Assembly: GCA_027563935.2 (NCBI GenBank) | Contig: CM050454.1 | Location: forward strand, 21,883,501-21,947,500 | Direction: 5' to 3' | Length of the DNA stretch: 64,000 bases | DNA from: Costus lasius | Taxonomy: Eukaryota; Streptophyta; Magnoliopsida; Zingiberales; Costaceae | In this document: piece after piece, positions 42,295-54,547 of the stretch | Layout of the letters: each line of letters starts with the position of its first letter | Position numbering within the stretch: position 1 is the stretch's first letter | Position numbers and translations under genes: made by a program | Notes under the pieces: model-generated | The model's input: only the letters and a program-made list of their open reading frames with translations | Databases searched by the model: none | Told to the model about the DNA's origin: nothing

Positions 42295-42967
42295 AATCAT
42301 GTTTGATTGATTAGGGCATGTGATCGGTAAGCTTTGATCGGGGATTGATACTTGATCGTATTGATCAGGGGTTCAATGTGATGTGTGGTTAGATCTTGAG
42401 CCATTCGGTTCAAAGAGATTTTAGCCAGGGTTGGTTCGATTTTGTGTTTGGACCAAATGGTGTTTGAACCGGTTCACTTGTGAACGCATGGTTCAATTTA
42501 AGATGGAGGTTTCGATGGTTTAAGTGGGAGTTATGGAGATAGTTATGTTTTTCGGTTTCACTATTTTGGTGGCCGAATATACCTCTCGTTGATCACCCAT
42601 GTATTCAATAGAGAACTCCTCTTCTTCCTCTTGAGTGGATCGTCTCCACCCAAGCAAAGGCAGACCAGCCAAGACACACATCTTCCTTGCAAGGGACGAT
42701 CAGGACTCCTTGGTGTCTTTGCTAGCACAAGGGACGCAAGGGAGGAAGTCTACTTCATCTTGTGTGTGATTTCTTTGGAGAAGAGGCACTCGCCCCTTTT
42801 TCTCTTCCAAGCTGCCTCTCATATCATGGCACAGGTAATGCTTTTACTTGTTCTATACGAGTTTGAAAAAAGGTTGATCATATGCTCGTGATAAGTGATT
42901 CTTGGGATTCCTAGTTTTTCTGATGCAAGCTTTTGTTTTAGTCGCTTGTTAACTAGGTTTACTTATA
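42292..42967 (+). repeat. 5' LTR of C, first ~970 bp deleted
   Basis: Corresponds to about 49690-50364 of the 3' LTR. It ends ...GGTTTACTTATA directly before GTGGTATCAGAGC. It contains ATG-GCA-CAG (42826-42834) followed by GTAATG. Confidence 0.9.
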
Positions 42968-44792
42968 GTGGTATCAGAGCAAGGTTACTGGCTTGATGCA
43001 TATGATTGCCTTCTTGTGATCCATGCTTGGGTAGATCTAATATTGATGCGCATGTTTTTGTTCTCATGCGAATAAATGATGCAATGTAATTCATACCTTG
43101 TGTTAGATGTATGTTTACATTACATAGCTTGCGCATATTATAGTTGTTTTCACAAAAGTTACCTTCATGCGCGACTCCATTAGTTTTTTCTGTGCGCCTA
43201 TTTTAAATACTTAGACGGGTTAGCAGTTTTGAAATCGTTTGTCAAGTCTGAACCCAACAGCCTAACCAGACTATCTGACAGTCTGGATGGGCGGCTGGAT
43301 AGCACTTGTGCGCAAGACGTACAGGTGGCTATAAACCGACTGCGGAAGGGAGTGTGGTGATGCCTGTTTGAGGCAAAAAGATGAACGATCATGATAATGG
43401 CCCGGGGTCGCACCCGCTTGCCGGGATTCATGTAGGACGTTCAGCCCTTAAGGCATGCATAGTCGATCATTGGGTCGACGCTAGTCAGTTACGACTGGGT
43501 ACATGCAAGGACAGTGGGTCTGACTTGTTCTGACAAGTGAATACCTGTTAATGGACCGTTGTAAGGTAGTAGGGCACATAAGGAAATAAAATTGATGCCA
43601 TATATTTTTTTTCTTTCACGTGTTGTACATGTTTTACATGTTGCCATGAATGATTGGACTCGAGTCGAGTAAATTTGAGTGTTTATTTAATCTTATGTGG
43701 GCTGCCCTTTTTGTATGCTGTGCTGGGGCCTGCGAGTCTGGAAATTAATATATTTGATGTGATCTGCGAGTCACATTTGATTTATTTGAATGTATAAATG
43801 ACCTGCGTGTCAATCCATGTCTAGATATTTTTTTTAAATGTAATTTCATCAGACATGAGCACACAGCACATATGGCAGAAGCGTTTGCAGTAATTGGCTT
43901 CACTAGGTGGGTGGTCTAGAGTTCGACTCTAGAACAGGCGCATTCTGTCTGGTGGGCGCATTTAGGCTACAGATGGCGTTTGGGCCGCATGAGGTACAAG
44001 AATGCCATAAAGAGCTCAAGTGAAGACTTTTGCTTGTTTCTAAAAGTCAAACTAGGGTTTTACTTATATTTTTATGGGCGTTTACCACATAAGATAATTG
44101 TGCTTTCTATTTACTGTTTTAAGTAATATTAGCACATGTATGTTTTATTCTTCTGCTATCACTATAGGCTTTGCATGATAGTAAGGAGATAAAAGACCGA
44201 TAAAATCCAACGTCAATATCAAGCTTTCAATTGCCTTCTAACGTGAAACCTCGCTGTTCTGACTATCGTTGGGGCCGTGTTGTACCCCACTCAGTGGGCA
44301 CGCCCAGCTATCTTCAAACGGTGCGAGATTACACCTACATGCTACAGAGAAGGGATTTATCGCTTCTCGTTGCTCAGCATAGCACGTGGTGGTCCAGGAA
44401 GTCGGTCAGGTCAGCTTGACCATATAGGCTACATGTTGAGCATATGATAGCTATATGGAGGCAGCCATCTGAGGAATCAGAGATTGTGTTGTTCCAACTC
44501 AGTTGGCACAGTCTTCTGGATTACCTAGATGAAGGGGAATCGCACGGGTTGGCGAGTGGCATGGATTGCCTACCAGTGATTAGTGCTTGGGCTCTCTGTG
44601 CATCTTATCTCGCCTGAGTGGGACGCGGAGATCAAGTGTGAAATCTGGATCCCATCTCACTAAAAGAGTTTCACTCTTTCGGGTTTTTTATTGGATTTTC
44701 AGTCAGATAAAATAGTGAGAAAAGGAATCACTCTTAAGTCATGGAATGATTCTAACATGGTTGCTGACCTTGTTGTTCATGCTATGTTGTAG
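42835..44792 (+). other. Candidate leader intron of C
   Basis: The donor is CAG-GTAATG after ATG-GCA-CAG and the acceptor ends ATGTTGTAG at 44792. Exon 2 starts at 44793 with ATT-CCT-GCA-GCA-ACG-AAC-ACC-ACA, in frame with gag. C has ACA where A1 has the gag ATG, so without splicing there is no ATG at the usual place. The region also holds the leader with CCAACTCAGTTGG and no supported gene. Confidence 0.65.
42969..42980 (+). other. Primer binding site (tRNA-Met) of C
   Basis: TGGTATCAGAGC one base after the truncated 5' LTR. Confidence 0.9.
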
Positions 44793-47700
44793 ATTCCTGC
44801 AGCAACGAACACCACAGGGCTCAACTTGCGATCCATATTGGAAAAAGAGAAGTTTGCTGGGCCAAACTTCTCACACTGGTACAGACAGTTGAGGATTGTC
44901 CTTAAAGCTGAGAGGAAGCTGTACGTCCTTGAGTCGGCAATACCGGCTCAACCCGCTGCGAATGCCATAAGGGCGGTTCGAGATGCTTATGAAAAGCACG
45001 TCAGTGATAGTACTGATGTCGCTTGCCTTATGCTTGCGTCAATGACGCCCGAGCTCCAGCGTCAACATGAGGATTTGTCTGCTATTGATATTATAGCAAA
45101 TCTGAAATTGTTGTATGCTGCTCAGGCAAGGACAGAACGCTATAACTTGATGAAACTTTTCTTTCATAGCAAGCTGGCTGAAGGGAGTCGAGTCGGAGCT
45201 CACGTGCTCAAGATGATAGGGTACAAAGAAGCTCTAGAGAAACTGGGTCATACCATCAATCAAGAACTTGTTGTAGACATCATCTTGCAGTCTCTTCTGG
45301 CTTCTTTCGATGCGTTCATCATTAATTTCAATATGAACAAAATCGACTGTACTCAGGCAGAATTATTGAATATGCTCTGCACTATAGAGCAGACTCTTGA
45401 GAAGGGAAAGCCTTCATCCTCTGTCTTGATGGTTCCTTCTGGGAATAAGAAGAAGGGGAAGAAGGGCAAAACCCCTATCAAGAGCTACAATAAGGCTTTG
45501 AAACAAAAGATGAAGCGGTCAAAGGACAACAGATGCTTCCATTGTGGCCAGCTGGGTCACTGGAAGAAGGACTGTAGAGCGCTCCGAGGAGAGAAGAAGG
45601 GAAGCAAGCCTTCCACTTCTGGCTCAGGTATTTTCGTGACTGAAGTCATGGTTGCTTCTTCTATTTCATGGGTGTTGGACACTGCATGTGGAGTTCACAT
45701 TTGTTCAAATGTGCAGGAACTCAAGAGAAGAAGACAGGTGGGACAACATGAGGTGGACCTACGAGTTGGAAACGGGGCACGAGTTGCTGCTGTTGCTGTA
45801 GGAGAATATCACATCTCTTTACCATCTGGATTTGTATTAGAACTTGACAATTGTTATTTTGTACCAAGCATAACAAAGAACATTATCTCTATTCTTGCTC
45901 TTGTCAGGAAATGTTTTTTATTTGAATGCAAAACTTCACAGTGCTGTATTTCATTTGATAGTATTGTTTATGCAACTGGGTCGATTATCAATGGGTTATA
46001 CGTGTTGGACATGGAATGTTCTGTACAACAAATTGATAATAAGAAAGCCAAGCATGCTGATGACAGCACCTTGTTATGGCATAGTCGTCTAGGCCATATT
46101 AACAAGAAGCGCATTAAGCGGTTGCATGACCATGGACTGCTGGGATCATTCTCCTATGAGGAGCTTGACACATGCAAAGCTTGTTTAATGGGTAAGATGA
46201 CGAAGACTCCTTTTACTAATAAAGGTGAAAGGGCTTCAGGTTTACTTGACCTTATTCACAGTGATGTGTGTGGGCCATTTAGTAAACATGCCAGAGGTGG
46301 CTATTCATACTTCATTACTTTTACTGATGATTTCAGTAGGTATGGTTATGTCTATTTAATGAGACATAAGAGTGAATCTTTTGACAAGTTCAAAGAATTC
46401 AAAAATGAAATACAGAATCAGTTAGGCCGAAATATCAAAGCACTTCGATCAGATCGAGGTGGAGAATACTTGAGTCGTGAGTTTACTGACTATCTGAAGG
46501 AGTGTGGGATCATCTCACAGCTCATTCCGCCAAGAACACCGCAATGGAATGGTGTGTCCGAGAGGAGGAATCGAACCTTATTGGATATGGTTTGTTCTAT
46601 GATGAGTCAGGCTACTCTACCTTACTCCTTTTGGGGATTTGCACTGGAAACAGCTGCAAAGATACTAAACCGAGTGCCATCCAAGACCGTTTCAAAGACA
46701 CCATATGAGTTATGGTATGGGAAACAGCCGAGCTTGACATTTATCAAAATCTGGGGTTGCGAGGCTTATGTCAAAAAGCTCGCCTCAGGGAAACTGGAGA
46801 GCAGATCTGATAAATGCATATTTGTCGGATACCCTAAAGAAACCAAGGGTTATTATTTCTACAATTCCAAGGAGAATAAAGTATTTATTGCTCGAACGGC
46901 TATTTTTCTTGAGAAGGAGTTTCTTCTGCAAGAGGCCAGTGGGAGAGAAATAAAACTGGATGAAATTCCAGAAGAGGGACAAAGTAGTCAAGCACAGTTG
47001 GATAAGCCTGAGCCAATAGATCAGGTTAATGTTCAACCTGAGGCACAGACATCACGGGAACCGCGTAGATCGGGAAGGATTCGTCGTCGGCCTGAGCGCT
47101 ATGACGGAGTCTACATCATTAATGATGAACCCCTCACTTATGCGGATGCGGTCAGTGGACCGGAGTCAACAAAATGGATTGAAGCTATGCGAGCCGAGAT
47201 GGACTCCATGTCAGATAACCAAGTCTGGGATTTGGTTGATCCGCCTCCGGGAGTAATCCCTGTAGGCTGTAAGTGGATCTTCAAAAGAAGAAAGACATGG
47301 ATGGTAACGTAGTTACCTATAAGGGCAGACTAGTTGCGAAAGGTTTCAAACAAATCTACGGGATAGATTATGATGAAACTTTCTCTCCTGTAGCCATGTT
47401 CAAGTCCATTCGAATTATTCTCGCGATAGCAGCATATTTTGATTATGAGATCTGGCAAATGGATGTGAAAACCGCTTTCCTTAACGGAAAACTGGAAGAG
47501 GATGTGTATATGACACAACCTGAAGGTTTCATCAACCCGTCAGAAGGTCATAAAATATGCAAATTAAAGAAGTCCATTTATGGACTAAAACAAGCATCGA
47601 GAAGCTGGAATATTCGTTTTGATGAATCAGTTTCTAAATTTGGTTTCATCAAAAATGAAGATGACCCGTGTGTATATAAAAGGTTTAGTGGGAGCGTGAT

Positions 47701-48700
47701 TACTTTCCTAGTCCTCTACGTCGATGATATTTTAATCATTGGAAACGATATTCCTGAACTGCATGCAGTCAAGGCATGGTTAAGAAAATGTTTCCAAATG
47801 AAAGATTTGGGAGAAGCAGCCTATATACTAGGCGTGGAGATCTATAGAGATAGATCTAATAGGCTTCTCGGGCTGTGCCAGAGTACTTACATCGATAAGG
47901 TCCTGGAAAGATTCCATTTAGAAAATTCTAAAAGAGGTTATCTTCCAGTCAGACATGGTCTGAATCTTTCAAAGAGCCAGTGTCCTCAAACACAGTCTGA
48001 GAAAGATGAGATGGACAATACGCCTTATGCTTCGGCTATTGGGTCCATCATGTATGCGATGTTGTGTACTCGCCCAGACGTCGCTTACGGGTTAAGTGTG
48101 ACCTGTCGGTTCCAAGGTAATCCAGGGAAGGCACACTTGATTGCAGTCAAGAACATTTTGAAATATCTTCGCAGAACCAAAAATATGTTCTTGATTTATG
48201 GAGGTCAGGAAGAGCTCAGTATTGAAGGATATACTGATGCTTCATTCCAGTCTGACCAAGACCATTTCCGATCGTAATCAGGCTATGTTTTTAGCTTGAA
48301 TGGAGGAGCAGTGGTGTGGAAGAGTTTCAAGCAATCAACTGTTGCTGATTCCACAACAGAAGCCGAGTATGTTGCAGCCTCAGAGGCATCAAAGGAGGCA
48401 GTTTGGATTCGTAAATTCGTTCAGGAACTTGGTGTCGTTCCTTCGAGTGCAGATCCATTGGTTATCTTCTGTGATAACACTGGAGCGATTGCACAAGCGA
48501 AGGAACCACGGTCACACCAGAAGTCCAAGCACATACAGAGAAGGTTTCACCTGATCCGTGAGATCATTAATCGAGGAGACATCAAGCTCTGCAAGGTTCA
48601 TACAGATGACAATCTAGCTGACCCGCTTACAAAGCCTCTGGCGCAGCAGAAGCATGAGAAGCATTGTAACAATATGGGTTTGAGATACCTCAACCATTAG
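44793..48700 (+). pseudogene. Copia C gag-pol, one frameshift and one stop
   Basis: From 44793 (exon 2) the frame is open through gag (NLRSILEKEKFAGPNF), zinc knuckle CFHCGQLGHWKKDC, protease LDTACGVHIC, pre-integrase LLWHSRLGHINKKRIKRLH, integrase (IHSDVCGPF, LRSDRGGEY, NGVSERRN) and the start of RT. A 1-bp frameshift near 47285-47300 (KWIFKRRK) ends that frame at 47312. RT continues in the next frame (QMDVKTAFLNG, YVDDILII) to TAA at 48275-48277, where A1 has CAA. RNase H (TTEAEYVAAS, CDNTGAI) completes the same frame to 48700. No ATG stands at the A1 gag start; the leader intron would supply one. Non-functional as it stands. Confidence 0.94.
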
Positions 48701-48709
48701 TTTAAGTGC

Positions 48710-48720
48710 AAGTGGGAGAT
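48710..48720 (+). other. Polypurine tract of C
   Basis: AAGTGGGAGAT ends directly before TGTTAGGGTATGCC. Confidence 0.9.
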
Positions 48721-50364
48721 TGTTAGGGTATGCCCTTAAGGCCAATGTTTGAGGCTTTGGGCTATTTACAGTATCATGTATAAACAATATATATGTTTTA
48801 TAAAGGCAATTGTTGTTATTCAGATTGTTACATTATCTGCTGCTGTATGTATACTTCTGAGTAATGTCTCAATGATGTTCAGCTTAGCTGACATTCAGTA
48901 TTGTCCTTAGTCGAGATATCTCGGTGAACATGAGACAGCCTTGATATGATTGAGACTAATGTGTGCTCTAATCTTGTGGGATGCTTCGAGCGTGGAATAA
49001 GATTAGACACATAGGTGCATTGGATGTACTGGACTGACCCTTCTTTGGATATTCAATTGTTTGTCACAATGTGAATAATCCTTGTATGCAAGCAAGTGGT
49101 ATATTCCCTCTGACTTGAGATCACTTGTGTTTCTAAGTGATGATTGGCATTGTCTTGAGGTAGTTCAATATCATTTGAAAGATAATGGTTAAGGATTATC
49201 TTGGATAGTGGGCATGAGTCATGCTAGGGCACTTGTGATAGATATAGGATTGCCTCTCCTGGTTGGAGTGTGATGTTCTAAGGGGCCCTTGGATGAAATG
49301 GTTGAGAATGTGTATGGCCATACCCAGACGACTATGTTCATCTGATCTAACCATTTTCATCATGTTGGAATCGCAGGCTTGACACGCTTGTCCAACGGGA
49401 ACATCCAGTGGTAAAGGGAAACATGTATGCCAAGTGAATTAGATTCGCACTTGTGCTGTGGTTTGGGAGTAGTCTTGGAAGACTCTTTCCTTCATATCGG
49501 GAGACAGTGATGTGTTGCTAGATACCTCTCTCTGATCGTGATAACGTAAGTTATCGTTACCGACATTGAAGGAAACCCTTAGGGTCGCACAATTTGATGA
49601 TATGGCTTACTTATGTCAGATCGTGTGGACTGGAATTATTCTAGTTCAGTTTAAAGGAATTTAAACTCTGATTGGAAGTGAGATCTAGTCTAATCATGTT
49701 TGATTGATTAGGGCATGTGATCGGTAAGCTTTGATCGGGGATTGATACTTGATCGTATTGATCAGGGGTTCAATGTGATGTGTGGTTAGATCTTGAGCCA
49801 TTCGGTTCAAAGAGATTTTAGCCAGGGTTGGTTCGATTTTGTGTTTGGACCAAATGGTGTTTGAACCGGTTCACTTGTGAACTCATGGTTCAATTTAAGA
49901 TGGAGGTTTCGATGGTTTAAGTGGGAGTTATGGAGATAGTTATGTTTTTCGGTTTCACTATTTTGGTGGCCGAATATACCTCTCGTTGATCACCCACATA
50001 TTCAATAGAGAACTCCTCTTCTTCCTCTTGAGTGGATCGTCTCCACCCAAGAAAAGGCAGACCAGCCAAGACACACATCTTCCTTGCAAGGGACGATCAG
50101 GACTCCTTGGTGTCTTTGCTAGCACAAGGGACCCAAGGGAGGAAGTCTACTTCATCTTGTGTGTGATTTCTTTGGAGAAGAGGCACTCGCCCCTTTTTCT
50201 CTTCCAAGCTGCCTCTCATATCATGGCACAGGTAATGCTTTTACTTTTTCTATACGAGTTTGAAAAAAGGTTGATCATATGCTCGTGATAAGCGATTCTT
50301 GGGATTCCTAGTTTTTCTGATGCAAGCTTTTGTTTTAGTCGCTTGTTAACTAGGTTTACTTATA
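48721..50364 (+). repeat. 3' LTR of C
   Basis: 1644 bp from TGTTAGGGTATGCC to GGTTTACTTATA. Both LTR copies end in TA rather than CA; the end is set by where the two copies stop matching (GTGG versus CACA follows). It meets E4 at 50365. Confidence 0.88.
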
Positions 50365-52013
50365 CACACTTGTTGAGTCATGACCAATGCATTGGATAAT
50401 AAACTTGAGACTAATCCAATGGCAGGATATCAGCTTAGGCAAAGGGATCTGTAATGCAAAAGGAATCCTCGTTGTTTGTTAGGAGTTGTTGCCATAATGA
50501 CTTAAGTCCTATGACATGGGTAGTAGTGATGTGTTGCTAGATACCCCTCACTACTTATGATGTTTACATCATTGCCATCGTCATATGGATCCTATGGGGT
50601 CACACGCAATAGACTCTTGACGTTGCTTTATTCAGAAGCCTTAGGATCAAGTTATTGGATAACTTGGATCAATTTGGAAGATTTCATCAGCGCCAATGGG
50701 CCTGATGAGTTAGAAGAAAGTTATTGGAGCCAAACTTCATTTTTGGCAGGTTGACCCGAAATTGACCTAGATTGGTCACATTTGGATTAGGGTTGCATTG
50801 GATTAGATCCAATGGCTTAATCATCTCACACTATGAAGTTTGGGCTAGCTCATTATCCAATGAGGCCCAATAATTAGTTGTCATGAAGAGGAATTGGCTT
50901 AAAAGGGTATAATGGGGAGAATTCTCACCCCATTGGCGCCTAGGGGCATAATGGGGTGAGGGAGGCGCCTTTGCTTCATTATGGAAGTAAAGGGCGCCTA
51001 GCCCTTCTTCCTTGGATGGAATACTTGCCTCTAAGGTAAGTCTTGGGGCTGATATGACTTGAGAACTTTTATGGGAAGTTCCTAGGCGCATATGGACATA
51101 GGGAAGAAGTATATGGTAATGTCTTGGAGACTTACCTTACCTCAAACCCTAGTTTCTCCCAAAACCCTTACCCTAGCCGAAACTCCTCATGCATGTTGCG
51201 CCTAGCCACTTAGCCTTTGATGGTAAGAATGCATTTGAGGCATGTCTTGGGCTGATATAGTGTTTAGACTTTTATGGAAAGGTTGAATGAGGTTTATGGT
51301 AAAGTCTTGGAGACTTTCCTTACTTCAAGACACCTCATCCTAGCCATACACTTGGCATGATCCTAGCCCTTGCTCAAACCGCCTCTAGTCCTATTTATAG
51401 GACCCATTGTCGCCCTCTCTAGATGATGAATTTTTGGAGACGTGAACACACATAGAGGGGCGAAAGTAAGGGCAAAGGGCGACAACATCAAAGCTTGGCG
51501 CAAACATCTTCCTTGGAGCCGCAATTTCTTCCTCTCCCTCTCTTCTTGGCGCAAGGACTCTTAGTGCTTGGTGGCATCTCCTTGCCATAAGCTCTCTCCC
51601 TTCCTTGGCCATAGGCGCACCTTGCTTGAAGGTGGCACAAGCAAAGAAGAAGAAAGGAAGCAACTTGGTGGCATCATCTTCCTCCTCATCTCCTCTTGGC
51701 GCTTTCATCTTGGAGGTGGCGCAAGAGAAGTAAAGATACCCTAAGGCTTGATTCTCTTCCCGAGGCTAGCACCAAGCGTGGAAGGGAGCAACGATCAAGG
51801 AGTCGACGCATGGATACTTGTAGAGGGCGAACACTTGGGCGCCTTCAACATGTCTTCGACGTCTAGACAAGCAAAAGAGGTACATCTCTAACACATCCTT
51901 GTGTCTTCTCTCTCGCATGGATCCTTGGGAAAGGAATGTGTTTCGGGTGTAATGCTTCTTCCGCTGCGTCCTGGGACTGCAAAATTTTAAATTACACCCG
52001 GCATTCCCTAACA
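50365..52013 (+). mobile_element. LTR fragment E4 (copia E family), 5' end missing
   Basis: In E sense it reads plus strand and ends ATTCCCTAACA at 52013. It aligns in reverse with solo LTR E3, covering everything except about 600 bp of its start, which ends where C begins. No PBS follows, so it is a solo LTR or a 3' LTR inserted in E2 gag-protease (52014). Target duplications cannot be tested because the left flank is deleted. Confidence 0.87.
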
Positions 52014-52699
52014 ACTCCTACAGCAACAGCAGCAACTTATGCCCTGTTACCTATCCGTAGGTCAATCTCTCTAGGCCTTACCGATCTACCCTTTCTGAGC
52101 CTTTGCATATTTATACAAATATGAGCTTCACATGCGGTATCCAATACCCATGTCATAGGAGTAGAGAGGTTGACTTCGGTAACATAAATACCTGAGCATG
52201 AAGACAAGGCCTAGCCTTTCTTCTCCTCATTCTAAAGTTGCAACATGTCCTTCAACATGTGAGGTGGGCCTCCACATGAATAGCACCTATTATTCCTGAT
52301 CATATCCATCTTTAATTCCAGTTCCTTGGTCAAGCCTTTTGGCTCAACACACTGAATATCAACTTTAGGAGGATTGAGCTCAACCAATTCATCAAAGAGC
52401 TGCCTTAGATTAAAATAATCTCAGAGGCACTCTTTGATTCTTATCACCCTCTAAATTCAGGTGACATGTTGGTTAGCAACCTCCAAAGTATCAACTTGAT
52501 GCTTATCATAAGCATCCCTCTCAGCCGCTGAGGCCGAGCATGGAAGTGGGTCAGAAAAAGGACGCTCAAGGACATAAAGCTTTCTTTCGAGCTTGAGCAC
52601 GATTCTCAAGTTCATATACCAATCCAGTAAGTTGGATCCAACCAACTTATCCTTTTCCAGGGTAGATCGCAGTGACCAACTGCTATTGTTCATAGCCAT
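52014..52699 (-). pseudogene. Copia E2 gag-protease remnant
   Basis: From ATG at 52699 (minus) it reads MAMNNSSWSLRSTLEKDKLV, like E1. It frameshifts and stops near 52457 (after EVANQHVT), where E1 keeps EVANLMLTNMSPEF. Further along the minus strand come the same shortened gag as in E1 (ELVELNPPK directly before GLTKELKLKM-like sequence), the knuckle-like CYSCGGPPHMLKDM and a protease segment before the cut at 52014. The fourth zinc ligand of the CCHC pattern is not present. Non-functional. Confidence 0.8.
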
Positions 52700-52703
52700 T
52701 GTT

Positions 52704-54547
52704 CTACAACAACCAAGAAACAGCAGATTAGTACTACTTCGAGTCATTTAAACTGGACTTGTTTTAAATGACCATGGCTCCCACTATTTTTAATCGAATT
52801 GACAACCCACAAAGTCAATCGAGAAATCCAAGATTTCCTAGTGAGATGAGATCCTTATTCCACATAGGGCTTCGCGTCCCACGAGGGTGGGATGAGATGC
52901 ACAAAGTGACCCATGTTTCCTAAGGTGGGCGCGCCGGCCGATTGCTCCATGCAATTCCCCTAGTTGAGACAGTCTGGGCATTTCATGTCCAGCGAGGGCT
53001 GGATACAACATGAAACCTTTACCTCTCAACGATGCCTCTAGACTTTCACCATGTGCCCAGCACATGTGAACTTCTAGTCAAGTCCATTCCTAACCGTTAT
53101 GCCCAGGGCCAACGAGTTTCCTTGCGAAGGCACGCCCAGGTTAAAACTGGACTGCGGAAACCATGCCACCACACACTTTCTAAAGATAAGTGGGTGTGTC
53201 CCACGAGGGTGGGAAACAATTCACAACTCCACTGATCGATAGCTTAGTGAGGGCTACGCGTTAGAAGGCTACCATACTTGATATTTTAATTGAGGGTTTT
53301 TGTTTAAGGTCTCATCATCTCAGTTTTATCTTATGTCTATCATTACAGGCATGTAATCCTATGGTGATAACATAATGGTAAAACATTTCAGACATGCTTC
53401 TGCAGATAATAAAAGCAGTAAAGGATGATGTGATCATATCCTATACAAGACATTGAACCAATCCATGCCATGAAATAGGTTCAACTCTTGTCCTAGAACT
53501 CAAGCCCCAAAAACTAGACCTAGCCTAGCCGACCTCTAGCTTGAACTTCAAGGTTGGCTCCAAGGTCCTTCTCTCATGGTTTAGCTCTCAAACCCTAGGG
53601 GTATACCCACAAGGTTCGGCCAATGCCATGGTCTTCTTCCAAGGAAGGTGTGCCATCTAGCAAGCCACAAGAGGGATAGCACACAAGCACAAGGCTCGGT
53701 CAATCCCTAACTTGCGCCCCCATGCAAGGATGTGCCACCTTTGAAGCTTGTTGCGCCATCAGGCAAGGATGCGCAACCAAGCAAGCATGCACCTTGCTCC
53801 AAGTAGATGCGCCACCCTAATCTTCTTCTTAGTTAAAAGCAAAAAGAAAAGCGGCACGCAGGCCTCACAAGGATACATCACAGGCATGCTAAGGGGCTTG
53901 ACATATGACCATAACATCATGCACAATCAAGTACTTACTCATGCAATTCTACATGCTCATGAAAAACATAAAATCTGAAATTTTACTTTTTCATAAAACA
54001 TGTCTCTCTTCCTTCCCTTCATATCACAAATCTTTGATTCTAAGTTTCTCTCAGGAGTCTACAAGAGGCATACCGGTTGCCCTGCTTGCAATCCCTAACT
54101 TGTTAGGATAAGGGCAATCACCCAGTCCATGCCCTATCCCAACAAGTCTCTCAAGATAGGTCTATCCTATTATGAGAGGAGAAATTTTCTCTTCCACGTA
54201 TGGGTCTATCCCATCACATGAAGAGAGCAAAGAACCACAAGAAGTTAATTAGAAGTAAGAAACAAGAGACCTACAATTTTTCTACTTAAAGAAAAACCAT
54301 GCGCCAACATCTATGCAATATGCAAAAATGTAGATATGGCATGTGAGCATGAAAAGCATGAAAGAACATCGTTCGAGGCTCACAAGTAGCTCTGATACCA
54401 CTGTTGGGAAACCCCGGGGACATTTTACAATTTTCAGAGTTATAGACATACATTTTTGCAGCGGAAGAATGTCCCCGAAACAGGCCGGTCCCAAAAACCC
54501 AGTGAAGATCTCTTGCGAGGGGGTCGACACGATGTGATAGTAAGTAC
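52704..54547 (-). other. Candidate leader intron of E2
   Basis: On the minus strand, CTAAAG-GTACTTACT near the LTR end (donor at 54547) and TTGGTTGTTGTAG-AACAATGG (acceptor at 52704) bracket the LTR end, the PBS and the leader. Here the gag ATG lies four bases after the acceptor. E1 (CTTCAAG-GTATCA at about 11840) and E4 (AAAGAG-GTACAT at about 51882) have donor-like sites at the same place after CTTGGGCGCCT. The stretch holds palindromic CCCACGAGGGTGGG motifs and no supported gene. Confidence 0.4.
54389..54400 (-). other. Primer binding site (tRNA-Met) of E2
   Basis: On the minus strand TGGTATCAGAGC, one base after the LTR. Confidence 0.9.

Larger units (their letters stand above)
42292..50364 (+). 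mobile_element. Ty1/copia element C, 5' LTR truncated
   Basis: Truncated LTR (42292-42967), PBS, leader, gag-pol, PPT and full LTR (48721-50364). It is a diverged relative of family A (LTR start TGTTAGGGTATGCCC). The two LTRs differ at about seven sites in 675 bp by eye, so it is older than A1 and A2. It lies within E-family LTR E4 on its right; its left flank is lost by deletion. Confidence 0.92.

Noticed and set aside
47330..47518. Antisense frames within pol (also 22317-22550, 23168-23506, 28962-29150 and others)
   Set aside because: They shadow the copia pol frame and recur only because pol recurs.
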